A stretch of 39,626 nucleotides of DNA, from contig NZ_CAMLAC010000010.1 in assembly GCF_946477935.1 (NCBI RefSeq), positions 1 through 39,626 of the forward strand, in the 5' to 3' direction. The DNA comes from an uncultured Sphingomonas sp. (GTDB lineage Bacteria; Pseudomonadota; Alphaproteobacteria; Sphingomonadales; Sphingomonadaceae). Shown piece after piece: positions 22,297 to 30,920 of the stretch. The first letter of the stretch is position 1; the number at the start of each line of letters is the position of its first letter. The notes below the pieces were generated by a model. It was not told the DNA's origin. It did no database searches and worked only from the letters and a program-made list of their open reading frames with translations. The position numbers were made by a program, and so were the translations under genes.

Positions 22297-25244
22297 GCCG
22301 GCGCCACCTCCGGCAGATCTTTGGCGGCAAGCCGCCACCGCAAGGCGACATATCGAATGGCGCGAGCAGTTTGGATGTCAGAGAGTGCGTGAGCCAGTGA
22401 TTCGGCCCAGTTCTCTGCCGCCATCACCTGAGCCGGGGAAAGCCAGAACTGGAGAAGGGTCCGAATTTCAGACCTTCCCATCCATCGAAAGCCGGGTCTT
22501 CTGAAACTGTCGACGTGACAGCTATCGAGGAGATCTACCAGTTCGTCTTGTGTGAGCTCTCCATACCATGCGCTTACAAGTGCGTTCCAACGACGTGCGG
22601 GCAGGATCAACGGCTTGAACATGGGTAGTGTTGCCAAGTCTGCTGCCTCTTGAAGCGCAGCCTTCCAGACGTGAGCTGGTCGGCTCATGTCAGGCTCTTC
22701 AAAAGTCTCGTGGCCTAGGTCTTCGTGATATCTCCGCAGATCGTCGTATGCGTCGATGACGGCCAGATCGAGGTTGCCTGCGGTATCGTCGTCCCATTCA
22801 GAGAGTGCCAGAGAGACATCGGGAATCTCATCGCGGAATCTCTGAATTAAATAGCCGTTCAGTCGCGCGCGGTCAGACCGCGTCGCGATCACCGGGAGAT
22901 CATCACCTCTAGTCAGCCATTTCCGCCAGGCGCAGTGGACGAGTGCGCCGTGTGATGACAGAATCGTCAGATCGAGATCCTTTTCCAGTTCCAGCCAGGT
23001 ATCGCCGCACAGCATTCGGGTTACCGCTGCTTCGAGTTCGTCAACGATTAATGTCCGCTGCCAATCACTAACGGCATTTCGGCATTGCGCGAGTTTCCAG
23101 GCGATCGTTGAGCGTGCCAGATCAACAAGGCCAAGGCGACCCGAGGCGCTCAATGCTTCGCGAATTACTGGTGGTACTATACATGTTTGCGGTACGAGCG
23201 TGGGTTGCCCACTATCTAGCACAAGCGCCGCAGAAAGCGCTTCCTGGTCGCTGGCGTCCGCTACGAGGAGGCGCAAGCCCTTTGCATCGGATGGGCCCTT
23301 GTCTGGTATCGGGGCGTTTGGCGTTGCAATAAGTGATCGGATTTCTTTGGAAAGTCCATCTTCGGCCGACCATAAGCCAGTGTCAGGATCATAACTCAGG
23401 CGGTTGATCGGCGGCAGCAGCTCGACGAGCTTTGTGCGAAATCCATCGACCGAGACGCGCAGCTTTGCAGCCCCCGACGTAATTGGGCTCATAAAAAGTC
23501 GTGATCGGAGCTCCTGCAGGATTTTCGAGTTCCCGCGAATGAGAGCCGGAACTCTTTCCAGAACCCCTTCGGAGGTGATGGCTGGCATTCCTCCTGCAGT
23601 CAGTCGCAAACGCACCGGAACATTCTCAAGTGCAACAGGAGCAGAGACGCGAACCGAAAGACTTCCACTTTCCAGATCCGCTAATGTCGGCCGCGGAGGG
23701 TCTAGTGCGATCTCCGCGGTCTCTGCCTCCGGAAGCTCGACTACCTCAAACGCGATCTTGATGTCGCCAGTCTCGCCTTCCTGGATCCAGTGCTCGCCGC
23801 ATGCAGGTTTGAAGACGGACCAGCGATGATCACCGACTTGCATGACACTGCCAGAATCAATGCTGCCATCCAGTTTCGGTGAGGCGTCAGCACTGTCGCC
23901 CGACACAAAAACCGGGAATCCTGCGGCAAACTTTGAGTCTGTACCAGGTAAAGGCAAGCCTATAACCTGTATCTTGGCCCTTGGTGCACCGAGGACAAAG
24001 CCTGATCGACGCAAGACTTCCGCATCAGCTTTGTCGGCAGTCGAAAGCCAACGGAATTCCGGCGACGAGGTGTCGCCGGTCGCTATCCATCGAATTACAT
24101 GCGAACGAACGGGTAGTTGCTCACCCGGGAAAACTGCTTGCGCCTCGACATGCCCGGCACCGACGAGGAAGAAGCACGTGCTCCTCGGTTGCAGGGCGGC
24201 AAGGACATTTTTACCGGGTTCGTCGAGCTCTGCCAGTTCACCATCCCGGCAGAGTGGAGCAGCGGGGAGATCGGTGGGAAGACCAATCGCAATTGAGCCG
24301 CCGAACAGAAATGTCCGAAGGGGAACTGCCCTATCTGTGCCAATAGCCCTGATCCGGTCGCCTGGAGAGCGCAACAATCCAACCACCTCCTGCCGCACTT
24401 CAGCGGGAAGAACGGGTCCTCGGACCAGCAGATGGGTCGGCGAACGCTCCTTTAACGCTAACACGTAGCGAGCCGGTGGAACGCTGGCGACGTTCTTCGA
24501 CTTCCGTTCGGTTATGCGTCTTGCTTCATGAATCGCACGCGATGCGCCCACGTCTTTTCTTAAATCGCCGTCGATCCGCTCTAGTATATCGCCTGACAGC
24601 CAGCCATCAGATGCGGGGTACAGCAGGCGCCTCATCACTTCCGAGGCGGTATCGGTCTGATGAAGCCAGTTTTCGAAGCGACGACTTGTTTGGCCCACGG
24701 CGATTTGAACGAGGTACTGATAAAGCGCTTCGGGATCATTCCCCGATATACCAGCTCGGAGTGCTTGCCGCAGAGCACTGGCAAGCTGCGGTTGCAGCTC
24801 AAGCGGAACCAAAGCGTTTGCAATCGGCCAAGCAATCAGGGGGAAGTGGCGCTCCCAGGCACTGTTACCTGGTTTGGCGATGCCAAACTCGCGATGACCT
24901 AGCTCGAAAAGCCGGACTAGCGCTAACCGGAAGCCACCACCAGCAATCAGGTGAAGGTCTTGTTCGACTACGGGCCAGAAATCGGTCCCGGTACCCTGAT
25001 ATCGATATCCCACTTCCGCCGTTACAGCGAGAAGCGGGAGGTAAGACCAGTTCCACTGAGGACTTGATAGGTTGGGGTCACGCTCCAGCGCGCGCCAGAG
25101 TAAATCCCTTATGCCCGATAAGTCATCAGTACTCAGCCCATGCTCAATCATGAAAACGGGAAAAGAACCGCGATCAGCGGACATCCTTGAGATGCGACTG
25201 CCGATCTCTTGATGCTTCTCTTTCAGGAGACTTAATGCCGACAT
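22293..25244 (-). CDS. Large protein of unknown function in the DISARM-like island
   Basis: I do not recognise this 983-residue protein. It has no Walker A motif, nuclease motif, signal peptide or membrane segment. The N-terminal ~230 residues are helical, with SPQWNWSYLPLLAVTAEVGYRY and a HREFG segment. The middle (~280-640) is beta-rich (LSVRVSAPVALENVPVRLRL). The last ~300 residues are helical again and Trp-rich (WKAALQEAADLATL, FRWMGRSEIRTLLQFWL). It could be a scaffold, adaptor or sensor for the SNF2 protein, whose GTG start overlaps its stop. The frame opens at 25322; ATGs at 25256 and 25244 are the best starts and I chose the latter, which leaves room for a divergent promoter. It diverges from the UvrD-drmA-drmB operon. 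Confidence 0.75.
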   Translation of the reverse strand: MSALSLLKEKHQEIGSRISRMSADRGSFPVFMIEHGLSTDDLSGIRDLLWRALERDPNLSSPQWNWSYLPLLAVTAEVGYRYQGTGTDFWPVVEQDLHLIAGGGFRLALVRLFELGHREFGIAKPGNSAWERHFPLIAWPIANALVPLELQPQLASALRQALRAGISGNDPEALYQYLVQIAVGQTSRRFENWLHQTDTASEVMRRLLYPASDGWLSGDILERIDGDLRKDVGASRAIHEARRITERKSKNVASVPPARYVLALKERSPTHLLVRGPVLPAEVRQEVVGLLRSPGDRIRAIGTDRAVPLRTFLFGGSIAIGLPTDLPAAPLCRDGELAELDEPGKNVLAALQPRSTCFFLVGAGHVEAQAVFPGEQLPVRSHVIRWIATGDTSSPEFRWLSTADKADAEVLRRSGFVLGAPRAKIQVIGLPLPGTDSKFAAGFPVFVSGDSADASPKLDGSIDSGSVMQVGDHRWSVFKPACGEHWIQEGETGDIKIAFEVVELPEAETAEIALDPPRPTLADLESGSLSVRVSAPVALENVPVRLRLTAGGMPAITSEGVLERVPALIRGNSKILQELRSRLFMSPITSGAAKLRVSVDGFRTKLVELLPPINRLSYDPDTGLWSAEDGLSKEIRSLIATPNAPIPDKGPSDAKGLRLLVADASDQEALSAALVLDSGQPTLVPQTCIVPPVIREALSASGRLGLVDLARSTIAWKLAQCRNAVSDWQRTLIVDELEAAVTRMLCGDTWLELEKDLDLTILSSHGALVHCAWRKWLTRGDDLPVIATRSDRARLNGYLIQRFRDEIPDVSLALSEWDDDTAGNLDLAVIDAYDDLRRYHEDLGHETFEEPDMSRPAHVWKAALQEAADLATLPMFKPLILPARRWNALVSAWYGELTQDELVDLLDSCHVDSFRRPGFRWMGRSEIRTLLQFWLSPAQVMAAENWAESLAHALSDIQTARAIRYVALRWRLAAKDLPEVAPA

Positions 25245-25381
25245 CGTCACTTTCATGCATACGAGGCGTGATCGGGATGGTTTCAAAAAATTGATTGCCC
25301 CTCGTCGCCCTATGCGTAACACACTGGCCCACCGACCTTCCTTGGGTCAACACGGATTTATTGAAGTGGCGGGCAATCTTG
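25245..25381. promoter_or_regulatory. Divergent control region of the two DISARM-like arms
   Basis: This stretch separates the leftward unknown-SNF2 pair from the rightward UvrD-drmA-drmB-NERD operon and must hold both promoters. It is AT-richer around 25281-25296. I found no confident -35/-10 pair and no GTTC-N7-GTTC box or CTAGGA palindrome, so neither arm appears to share the SOS-type control of the methyltransferase operon. Confidence 0.45.
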
Positions 25382-27739
25382 GTGAAGTTGCGTTCGGGTG
25401 TCAGGGATGAGCACATTTGGCAGGAGTTCCAGGAACTACGCCGCATAGCTGACTTCGTCCGGAGTTTCGTACATGTCCGGAGGGCGGTGAGTGTCGCCGA
25501 GGTCTGTGAGCGCGTAAACCGATTTCTCGATCCGCTTGGTGCAGGCGAGGATGGCCGGGTCCGGCCGCTGATTTCGCTACTTTGCGAGGTTGGCGACGTT
25601 GGATTTGGCAGCGTACGCGACGAGCAGGTTTTGATTGCACTGCCGGAACGGCGAGTTGAGCTGCCCGACGGTCGGGTTATCGGCGTGGGTGATCACGGAA
25701 TGCCCATGTCTGAAGAAGGCGCGGATCTCTTTCCTGACACCGCCTCGCCGTCGACCCACAGCTTGTTGGAGTATTTGCAGGAATTCGATGATGCACCGCC
25801 GCGTATAGAGCGGCTTGTGCCACCTTCGGGCACGTGGGCGGAAGCAGCAGAAATCCCAACAGAGCTGTCACGCGCACTCGCACTGTGTGGCAATTTTGAT
25901 CCGGCTACCAAGTCGTGGTCCATCAGCGATGTGAACGCCATCTTCGTCAACGACTGGCTCGGAGTTCGGCAAGAATCTGAAAGCGTTGGAGATGCCGCCG
26001 GCCCTGATCCGGAGCAGCAACGCGTTATTGAGGCGCCCGCGAATTCGCGATTGGTGGTTGAGGCAGGGCCCGGCTCAGGAAAGACTTTCGTCGCGTGCGC
26101 ACGGCTAGCTTCACTTGTCGAACGTGGAGATGTTGCCCCGTCACGCGTTCTCGTTTTGAGTTTTACGCGAGTGGCTGTGGCTGAACTTCGTGATCGGGTC
26201 GCTGCATTGAACCCTTCCAGGGCAACCGCTGCGATCCACACGCGAACATTCGACGCCTTTGCCGCGCGCTTGCTTGGTGCCGCGGGCCAATCGGTCAAGG
26301 GAGGGCACGATGCCACCATCCGAGCTGCCACACGGCTGCTGGTGCGCCGAGACCCGCTTGTGCATGACATTGTTTCCGGGTTTGAGCATGTCGTCATCGA
26401 CGAGGCTCAAGACCTTGTGGGAGACCGCAAAGCCTTCTGTGACGCGTTGGTGGACACGCTGAATCAAGATTGCGGGGTCACCGTGCTGGGTGATCCGGCC
26501 CAGGCAATCTACGGCTACCAATCGGCAGACTCTGACAAGCGCTCGTTCGTCGAGACCATCTGCAACCATTCCGGTTTTTCGATCATCCGCCTGGAACAGG
26601 ATCACCGGACTAAAACTCCGGCACTAGGTGATATGTTCGCACAATGCCGTGAGAGGCTGCTGTCGCCTGCCTCCGATCAGCGGGCGCGCTACTTCGAAGT
26701 GCGGGAGCGCATCCAGGCTGCGGCGGTAGAAAGCGGCTTGTCGGGGTTCGCCGGTCACGCTTCTACGACGCGTGGTCTGATCCTGACTCGAGGGCGCGGT
26801 GCGCTTGTTACCGCTGCAGAAGCCTTGCGGTACCAAGGCCGCAAATTTCGAATTCGGGTTCCAGATCGCCCCTTGCACATCGAAGCGTGGATCGGGGCAA
26901 CGCTGGGGGGCTTGCCCGGGAATGAGCGCATCTCCAAGGATGGCTTTGCCGCACTATTCGACGAACTGGTACCTGACTGTGACCGGGATTTCGCCGAATG
27001 CTGGGAGATACTGCGCGAACTTGAAGGTGGGACCGGCACTCACGTTGTCGTTTCCAACATCGCTGAGGCCCTTGAGGATCCAATCCTCGACATTGTCCGC
27101 GATCATGAGGGAAATGCAGGCCCCCTGCTGTCTACAATTCACGCAATCAAGGGGCGAGAGAGCGACCGCGTGTTCTTGCTGCTCACAAAAGCTCCGACTG
27201 GCGATGACGTTGACTGGGACGAAGAAGCGAGAACGCTCTACGTAGGGGCGACCCGTGCGTCTGCGGAGTTGCGTACGGGATGGATCACCCCGACCAAATA
27301 CTTTCGCACCGGCCAGCCTGAACGATACTGGGCGCCACGGGCAGGCTACCGATTGCTCGAGATCGGCCTGGACGGCGACCTGCTGAGCTGGGCCGATCTT
27401 GTGAAAGACGGGCTCGTCACAAAACCACGTGCTACCGTTGCCTCAATTTGGATGGCCGCTCGCACGCAGTCGTCGATAAGAGCGATGCGTAACAAAGCGG
27501 GGCAGTACATCCTGTCCTTGGGAGATGAGAACTCCCCACCGCTGGGCTGCCTGTCCGCAGCGTTTCTCGAGACACTGCGTGCCATTACGCAGACCGCCCC
27601 CGAAAGCCTCGGGCCTGACACCGTCGATACGATAACGGTTTCAGGCGCAACCACAGTATTCTCTGCCGGTGTAACCGGGAATTCACCACCTATCGGGCTT
27701 ATGCCTTTGCTGAGCGGATTCTGCAGGGTCGATCGCTGA
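25382..27739 (+). CDS. UvrD-like SF1 helicase
   Basis: This 785-residue protein has a ~200-residue N-terminal part without recognised fold, then an SF1A helicase core. PEQQRVIEAPANSRLVVEAGPGSGKT is the Q motif and Walker A (near residue 227), followed by VLVLSFTRVAVAELRDRV (Ia), HTRTFDAFAARLL, VVIDEAQDL (II, near 340), VLGDPAQAIYGYQ (III), LEQDHRT (IV), TIHAIKGRESDRVFLL (V) and TLYVGATRAS (VI). The frame opens at a TTG (25295), but residues before GTG 25382 are Trp-rich and unlikely to be coding, and that space is needed for promoters. The start is uncertain within about 90 bases. It is first of four tightly spaced genes. A UvrD-type helicase is not part of described DISARM cores. Confidence 0.83.
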   Translation: MKLRSGVRDEHIWQEFQELRRIADFVRSFVHVRRAVSVAEVCERVNRFLDPLGAGEDGRVRPLISLLCEVGDVGFGSVRDEQVLIALPERRVELPDGRVIGVGDHGMPMSEEGADLFPDTASPSTHSLLEYLQEFDDAPPRIERLVPPSGTWAEAAEIPTELSRALALCGNFDPATKSWSISDVNAIFVNDWLGVRQESESVGDAAGPDPEQQRVIEAPANSRLVVEAGPGSGKTFVACARLASLVERGDVAPSRVLVLSFTRVAVAELRDRVAALNPSRATAAIHTRTFDAFAARLLGAAGQSVKGGHDATIRAATRLLVRRDPLVHDIVSGFEHVVIDEAQDLVGDRKAFCDALVDTLNQDCGVTVLGDPAQAIYGYQSADSDKRSFVETICNHSGFSIIRLEQDHRTKTPALGDMFAQCRERLLSPASDQRARYFEVRERIQAAAVESGLSGFAGHASTTRGLILTRGRGALVTAAEALRYQGRKFRIRVPDRPLHIEAWIGATLGGLPGNERISKDGFAALFDELVPDCDRDFAECWEILRELEGGTGTHVVVSNIAEALEDPILDIVRDHEGNAGPLLSTIHAIKGRESDRVFLLLTKAPTGDDVDWDEEARTLYVGATRASAELRTGWITPTKYFRTGQPERYWAPRAGYRLLEIGLDGDLLSWADLVKDGLVTKPRATVASIWMAARTQSSIRAMRNKAGQYILSLGDENSPPLGCLSAAFLETLRAITQTAPESLGPDTVDTITVSGATTVFSAGVTGNSPPIGLMPLLSGFCRVDR

Positions 27740-27764
27740 GTCCAGTATGTTTTTGGGGGATTGT

Positions 27765-30700
27765 ATGGTGGACGCACGCGACGTCCTGCTCGCGCGGATG
27801 AAGACGGACCTGATCGGTCCGGGCGAAGATAACGAAATCATTTCGGACAGGCCTTCCGACCGCTACTTAACAGGGATCCTGTTCCCGGCCCGGACTGAAG
27901 TTTCGCCCGAGGAGGACGACGAGTCTGCGGAAGCCGATAACGCTGAGTTTGCCGGCACGTCATTGGACGGCGTCAAAACTGCATCTAGTTTCCGACCGAG
28001 CTCTGCCGGTCTCTCGTTCGCCGTTCAGCCGACCTCTTCGCGCGCATCGTTGAAAATCTCAGTTAGAGCCGCTCGCTATCGGATAGCGGACACCGAACCG
28101 GATGGCGACGGAGCAACACAGAAGCGCCCGAAACTTTGGCAGCGATTTCCGCTGAACGGCGATGTCGAGTTGGTTTTGTCGGATTGGGAGGCAGCTGGTC
28201 TTAAGCCAGTTAGCCTAGCCGAAAGCGGCATAGCGGATGCCAGCTTACATATTCGAATTGCCCGCTGGTCAGGAGTTCTACTGGTCACTGTGGCGCTGAC
28301 CAACGATGCCCGGCCAGCCAAGTCGCGGAGTCGACAGGCCAACGAAGAGGCAGCACTCTTCCAGGTCGAGCTAACCGTAAGCTGTCTGGACTGCTATTTC
28401 GTCCCCAAACCGGACCGATTCGGACATGCCGAGCTCGATGACGACGCAAAGGCTTCGGCACTGCTTTATCGTGATGTTCGGCAATGGGCTGTGGGGCACA
28501 CATGCTCAGCCGTGTGGGATGAGCTAGAAGACGCCTCCGTCAAGGAATTGTCATCGAGCTGGTTGCCAGAGACAACCGTCCACGTCGTCAGCGCGGTGGG
28601 CGACGTAGAATTCAAGGACGATGCCGCCCGAGCCCCCCTTGGCGCCGATTGGTTGGCAACCGAAGGTAGGGAAGCGCTGTCAGCCGGGCTGAATGCTTTC
28701 GTTGACGCCTATTCCCATTGGATCAGCAAGATGGAGTCGGATCTTGGCACGGTGCCTGCGGAAAGCGCCGATCAAGGGAAAACCCACATAGCGCGCTGCC
28801 GCGAGGCCGAGCAGCGGATGCGCCGCGGCATCGCGCTCCTGCTTGATGATGCCGAAGTGCTTGATGCCTTTCGAATGGCCAACGCTGCGATGGCGCTGCA
28901 ATATTCGTGGCGACAAAATCCGGATCCACCTGAGCTTTCCTGGCGTCCCTTCCAGCTGGGATTTGCGCTCCTTTGTCTGGAATCCATTGCTGACGATAGT
29001 TCGCCAGACCGTGAGACCATGGATCTGCTGTGGTTTCCTACGGGCGGCGGCAAGACAGAAGCTTATCTGCTTCTTACCGCTTTCACCGCCTTCTTGCGTC
29101 GGATACGCGCTAGGGGAAATCCGTCCGGCGCGGGCGTTACGGTTTTCATGCGCTACACACTGCGTCTATTGACTATTCAGCAGTTCGAGCGCGCCGCGGC
29201 CCTCATTTGTGCATGCGAATTGGTCCGGCTGGGCCAGGCACCCGCCGGCGCAGTTGTTCTCCCCGCTCATTTCAAAAGCGATGTCCCGATATCGCTGGGG
29301 CTCTGGGTAGGTGAAGGCGCGACCCCCAACTCGGTGAGTGATGCAGAAAAGGCTCTGGAATTAAATGGCGACAATTCGCCTGCGCAGCTGAAGGCATGCC
29401 CTTGCTGTCATGAAGACCTCACGTGGGCGGTATCGGCCGACAAAACACAGATCGAAGTTCGATGCGTATCGGTAGCCTGCCTTGTCAAGAAAAGTATGGC
29501 CCACCTGCCCGTGTGGACTGTGGATGATGATGTTTATCGTACGCAGCCGACGCTACTTATCGGAACAGTCGACAAGTTTGCCCAACTTGTGCGCAAACAG
29601 GTAAGTGGGCGCCTGTTCGGAATCGGAACAGACGCGGATCCCCCGGCGCTGGTAATCCAGGACGAGCTTCACCTGATCTCAGGCCCCCTCGGTAGTCTGG
29701 CGGGACTTTACGAAGCCGCAGTCGATGAGCTCTGCCGTAAATCGTCTGGCCAGCGGGCAAAAATCCTCGGTTCAACGGCAACGATCAGACGAGCGGAGGA
29801 ACAAATTCTGGCTCTTTTCGACCGGCAATCGTTCCAGTTCCCTCCACCTGGCCTCTCCCACAGCAACTCAGGTTTTGCCGTTGAGGATCGTAAGGCTCCC
29901 GGCAGGCGCTATGTTGGCGTGACGACTGTAGGTCGATCCGCCAAGTTTGTTCAGCAGGCGGTTGCCGCGTCATTGCTCCAATCTGCAGGGGACGACAGTA
30001 TCCCTGAGCAGCTCCGCGACGGCTATTGGACGTTGGTCAATTACTTTAATTCATTGCGCGAGCTAGGGGGAGCGCTGTCGCTCATGCGAGACGACGTTGA
30101 GCGCAGCATCAGCGATTATACCTCACGGAGGCCCGGAGAAAATCAAAGGGACGCTGGAACGCAGATCGAGCTCACCAGTCGGGTGAGCTCCAGCGACATT
30201 CCCAAATACCTGAAGGACCTTGAACGGCACTGGCAGGACCCCGATCACATTGACGTAGTCCTCGCCAGCAATATGATCTCGGTAGGAATGGATGTGTCTC
30301 GACTTGGGCTGATGGTCGTCAATGGTCAGCCCAAGACCATTGCTGAGTACATCCAAGCGACGAGCAGGGTGGGGCGCAGCCGTAGCACTCCCGGCCTTGT
30401 CGTAACTCTGTTCAATGCTGCTAAGTCGAGGGACAGAAGCCGGTACGAGACGTTTTCGACGTGGCACCGGAGCCTCTACCGAGATGTCGAGGCAACGAGC
30501 GTGACACCGTTTGCACCGCGTGCCCGGGACCGGGCACTTCATGCGCCCTACGTGGCACTCGTCCGGCATCTAATTCCGGGAATGGAGAATCCATCGCAGA
30601 TTGATCACCACCAGGCTGAAGCGGAAGCCCTGCTGGAACGGATTGTAGATCGAATTCAGCGCATTGATGAACCGGAGGCCGTGCCTGCCCGCGAGCAGTT

Positions 30701-30920
30701 GGACAAGTTTCTCAATGAGTGGTTCGATCGAGACAATCTCAAGGACTATTGGCAGGACTACGGCGATGCACTGCTAACATCTGCGGAAGCGGCAGCAGAG
30801 CGTGGTAACAGAGCTCGCTTCGCCAATCAGCGACCAACGCCAAATTCACTGCGTTCCGTCGAGGCATCCACCATGTTTGTCTTGCTTGAAAGCGCGCGCC
30901 CGGAAGGCAACGGACGATGA
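27765..30920 (+). CDS. drmA: DISARM helicase DrmA
   Basis: This 1,051-residue SF2 helicase shows the DrmA pattern throughout. The N-terminus is MVDARDVLLARMKTDLIGPG followed by SDRYLTGILFP. The core has LLWFPTGGGKTEAYLLL (near residue 424), FMRYTLRLLTIQQFERAAAL, a Cys cluster beginning CPCCHEDLTW (near 545), LLIGTVDKFAQLVR, a DELH-type motif II in VIQDELHLISGPLGSL (near 632) and ILGSTATIRRAEEQI. The C-terminal lobe has SNMISVGMDVSRLGLM and QATSRVGRS (near 864). GGGGGA precedes the ATG at 27765, and an ATG six codons upstream is less likely. In DISARM, DrmA acts with DrmB to bind incoming DNA. Its stop overlaps the drmB start as ATGA. Confidence 0.92.
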   Translation: MVDARDVLLARMKTDLIGPGEDNEIISDRPSDRYLTGILFPARTEVSPEEDDESAEADNAEFAGTSLDGVKTASSFRPSSAGLSFAVQPTSSRASLKISVRAARYRIADTEPDGDGATQKRPKLWQRFPLNGDVELVLSDWEAAGLKPVSLAESGIADASLHIRIARWSGVLLVTVALTNDARPAKSRSRQANEEAALFQVELTVSCLDCYFVPKPDRFGHAELDDDAKASALLYRDVRQWAVGHTCSAVWDELEDASVKELSSSWLPETTVHVVSAVGDVEFKDDAARAPLGADWLATEGREALSAGLNAFVDAYSHWISKMESDLGTVPAESADQGKTHIARCREAEQRMRRGIALLLDDAEVLDAFRMANAAMALQYSWRQNPDPPELSWRPFQLGFALLCLESIADDSSPDRETMDLLWFPTGGGKTEAYLLLTAFTAFLRRIRARGNPSGAGVTVFMRYTLRLLTIQQFERAAALICACELVRLGQAPAGAVVLPAHFKSDVPISLGLWVGEGATPNSVSDAEKALELNGDNSPAQLKACPCCHEDLTWAVSADKTQIEVRCVSVACLVKKSMAHLPVWTVDDDVYRTQPTLLIGTVDKFAQLVRKQVSGRLFGIGTDADPPALVIQDELHLISGPLGSLAGLYEAAVDELCRKSSGQRAKILGSTATIRRAEEQILALFDRQSFQFPPPGLSHSNSGFAVEDRKAPGRRYVGVTTVGRSAKFVQQAVAASLLQSAGDDSIPEQLRDGYWTLVNYFNSLRELGGALSLMRDDVERSISDYTSRRPGENQRDAGTQIELTSRVSSSDIPKYLKDLERHWQDPDHIDVVLASNMISVGMDVSRLGLMVVNGQPKTIAEYIQATSRVGRSRSTPGLVVTLFNAAKSRDRSRYETFSTWHRSLYRDVEATSVTPFAPRARDRALHAPYVALVRHLIPGMENPSQIDHHQAEAEALLERIVDRIQRIDEPEAVPAREQLDKFLNEWFDRDNLKDYWQDYGDALLTSAEAAAERGNRARFANQRPTPNSLRSVEASTMFVLLESARPEGNGR

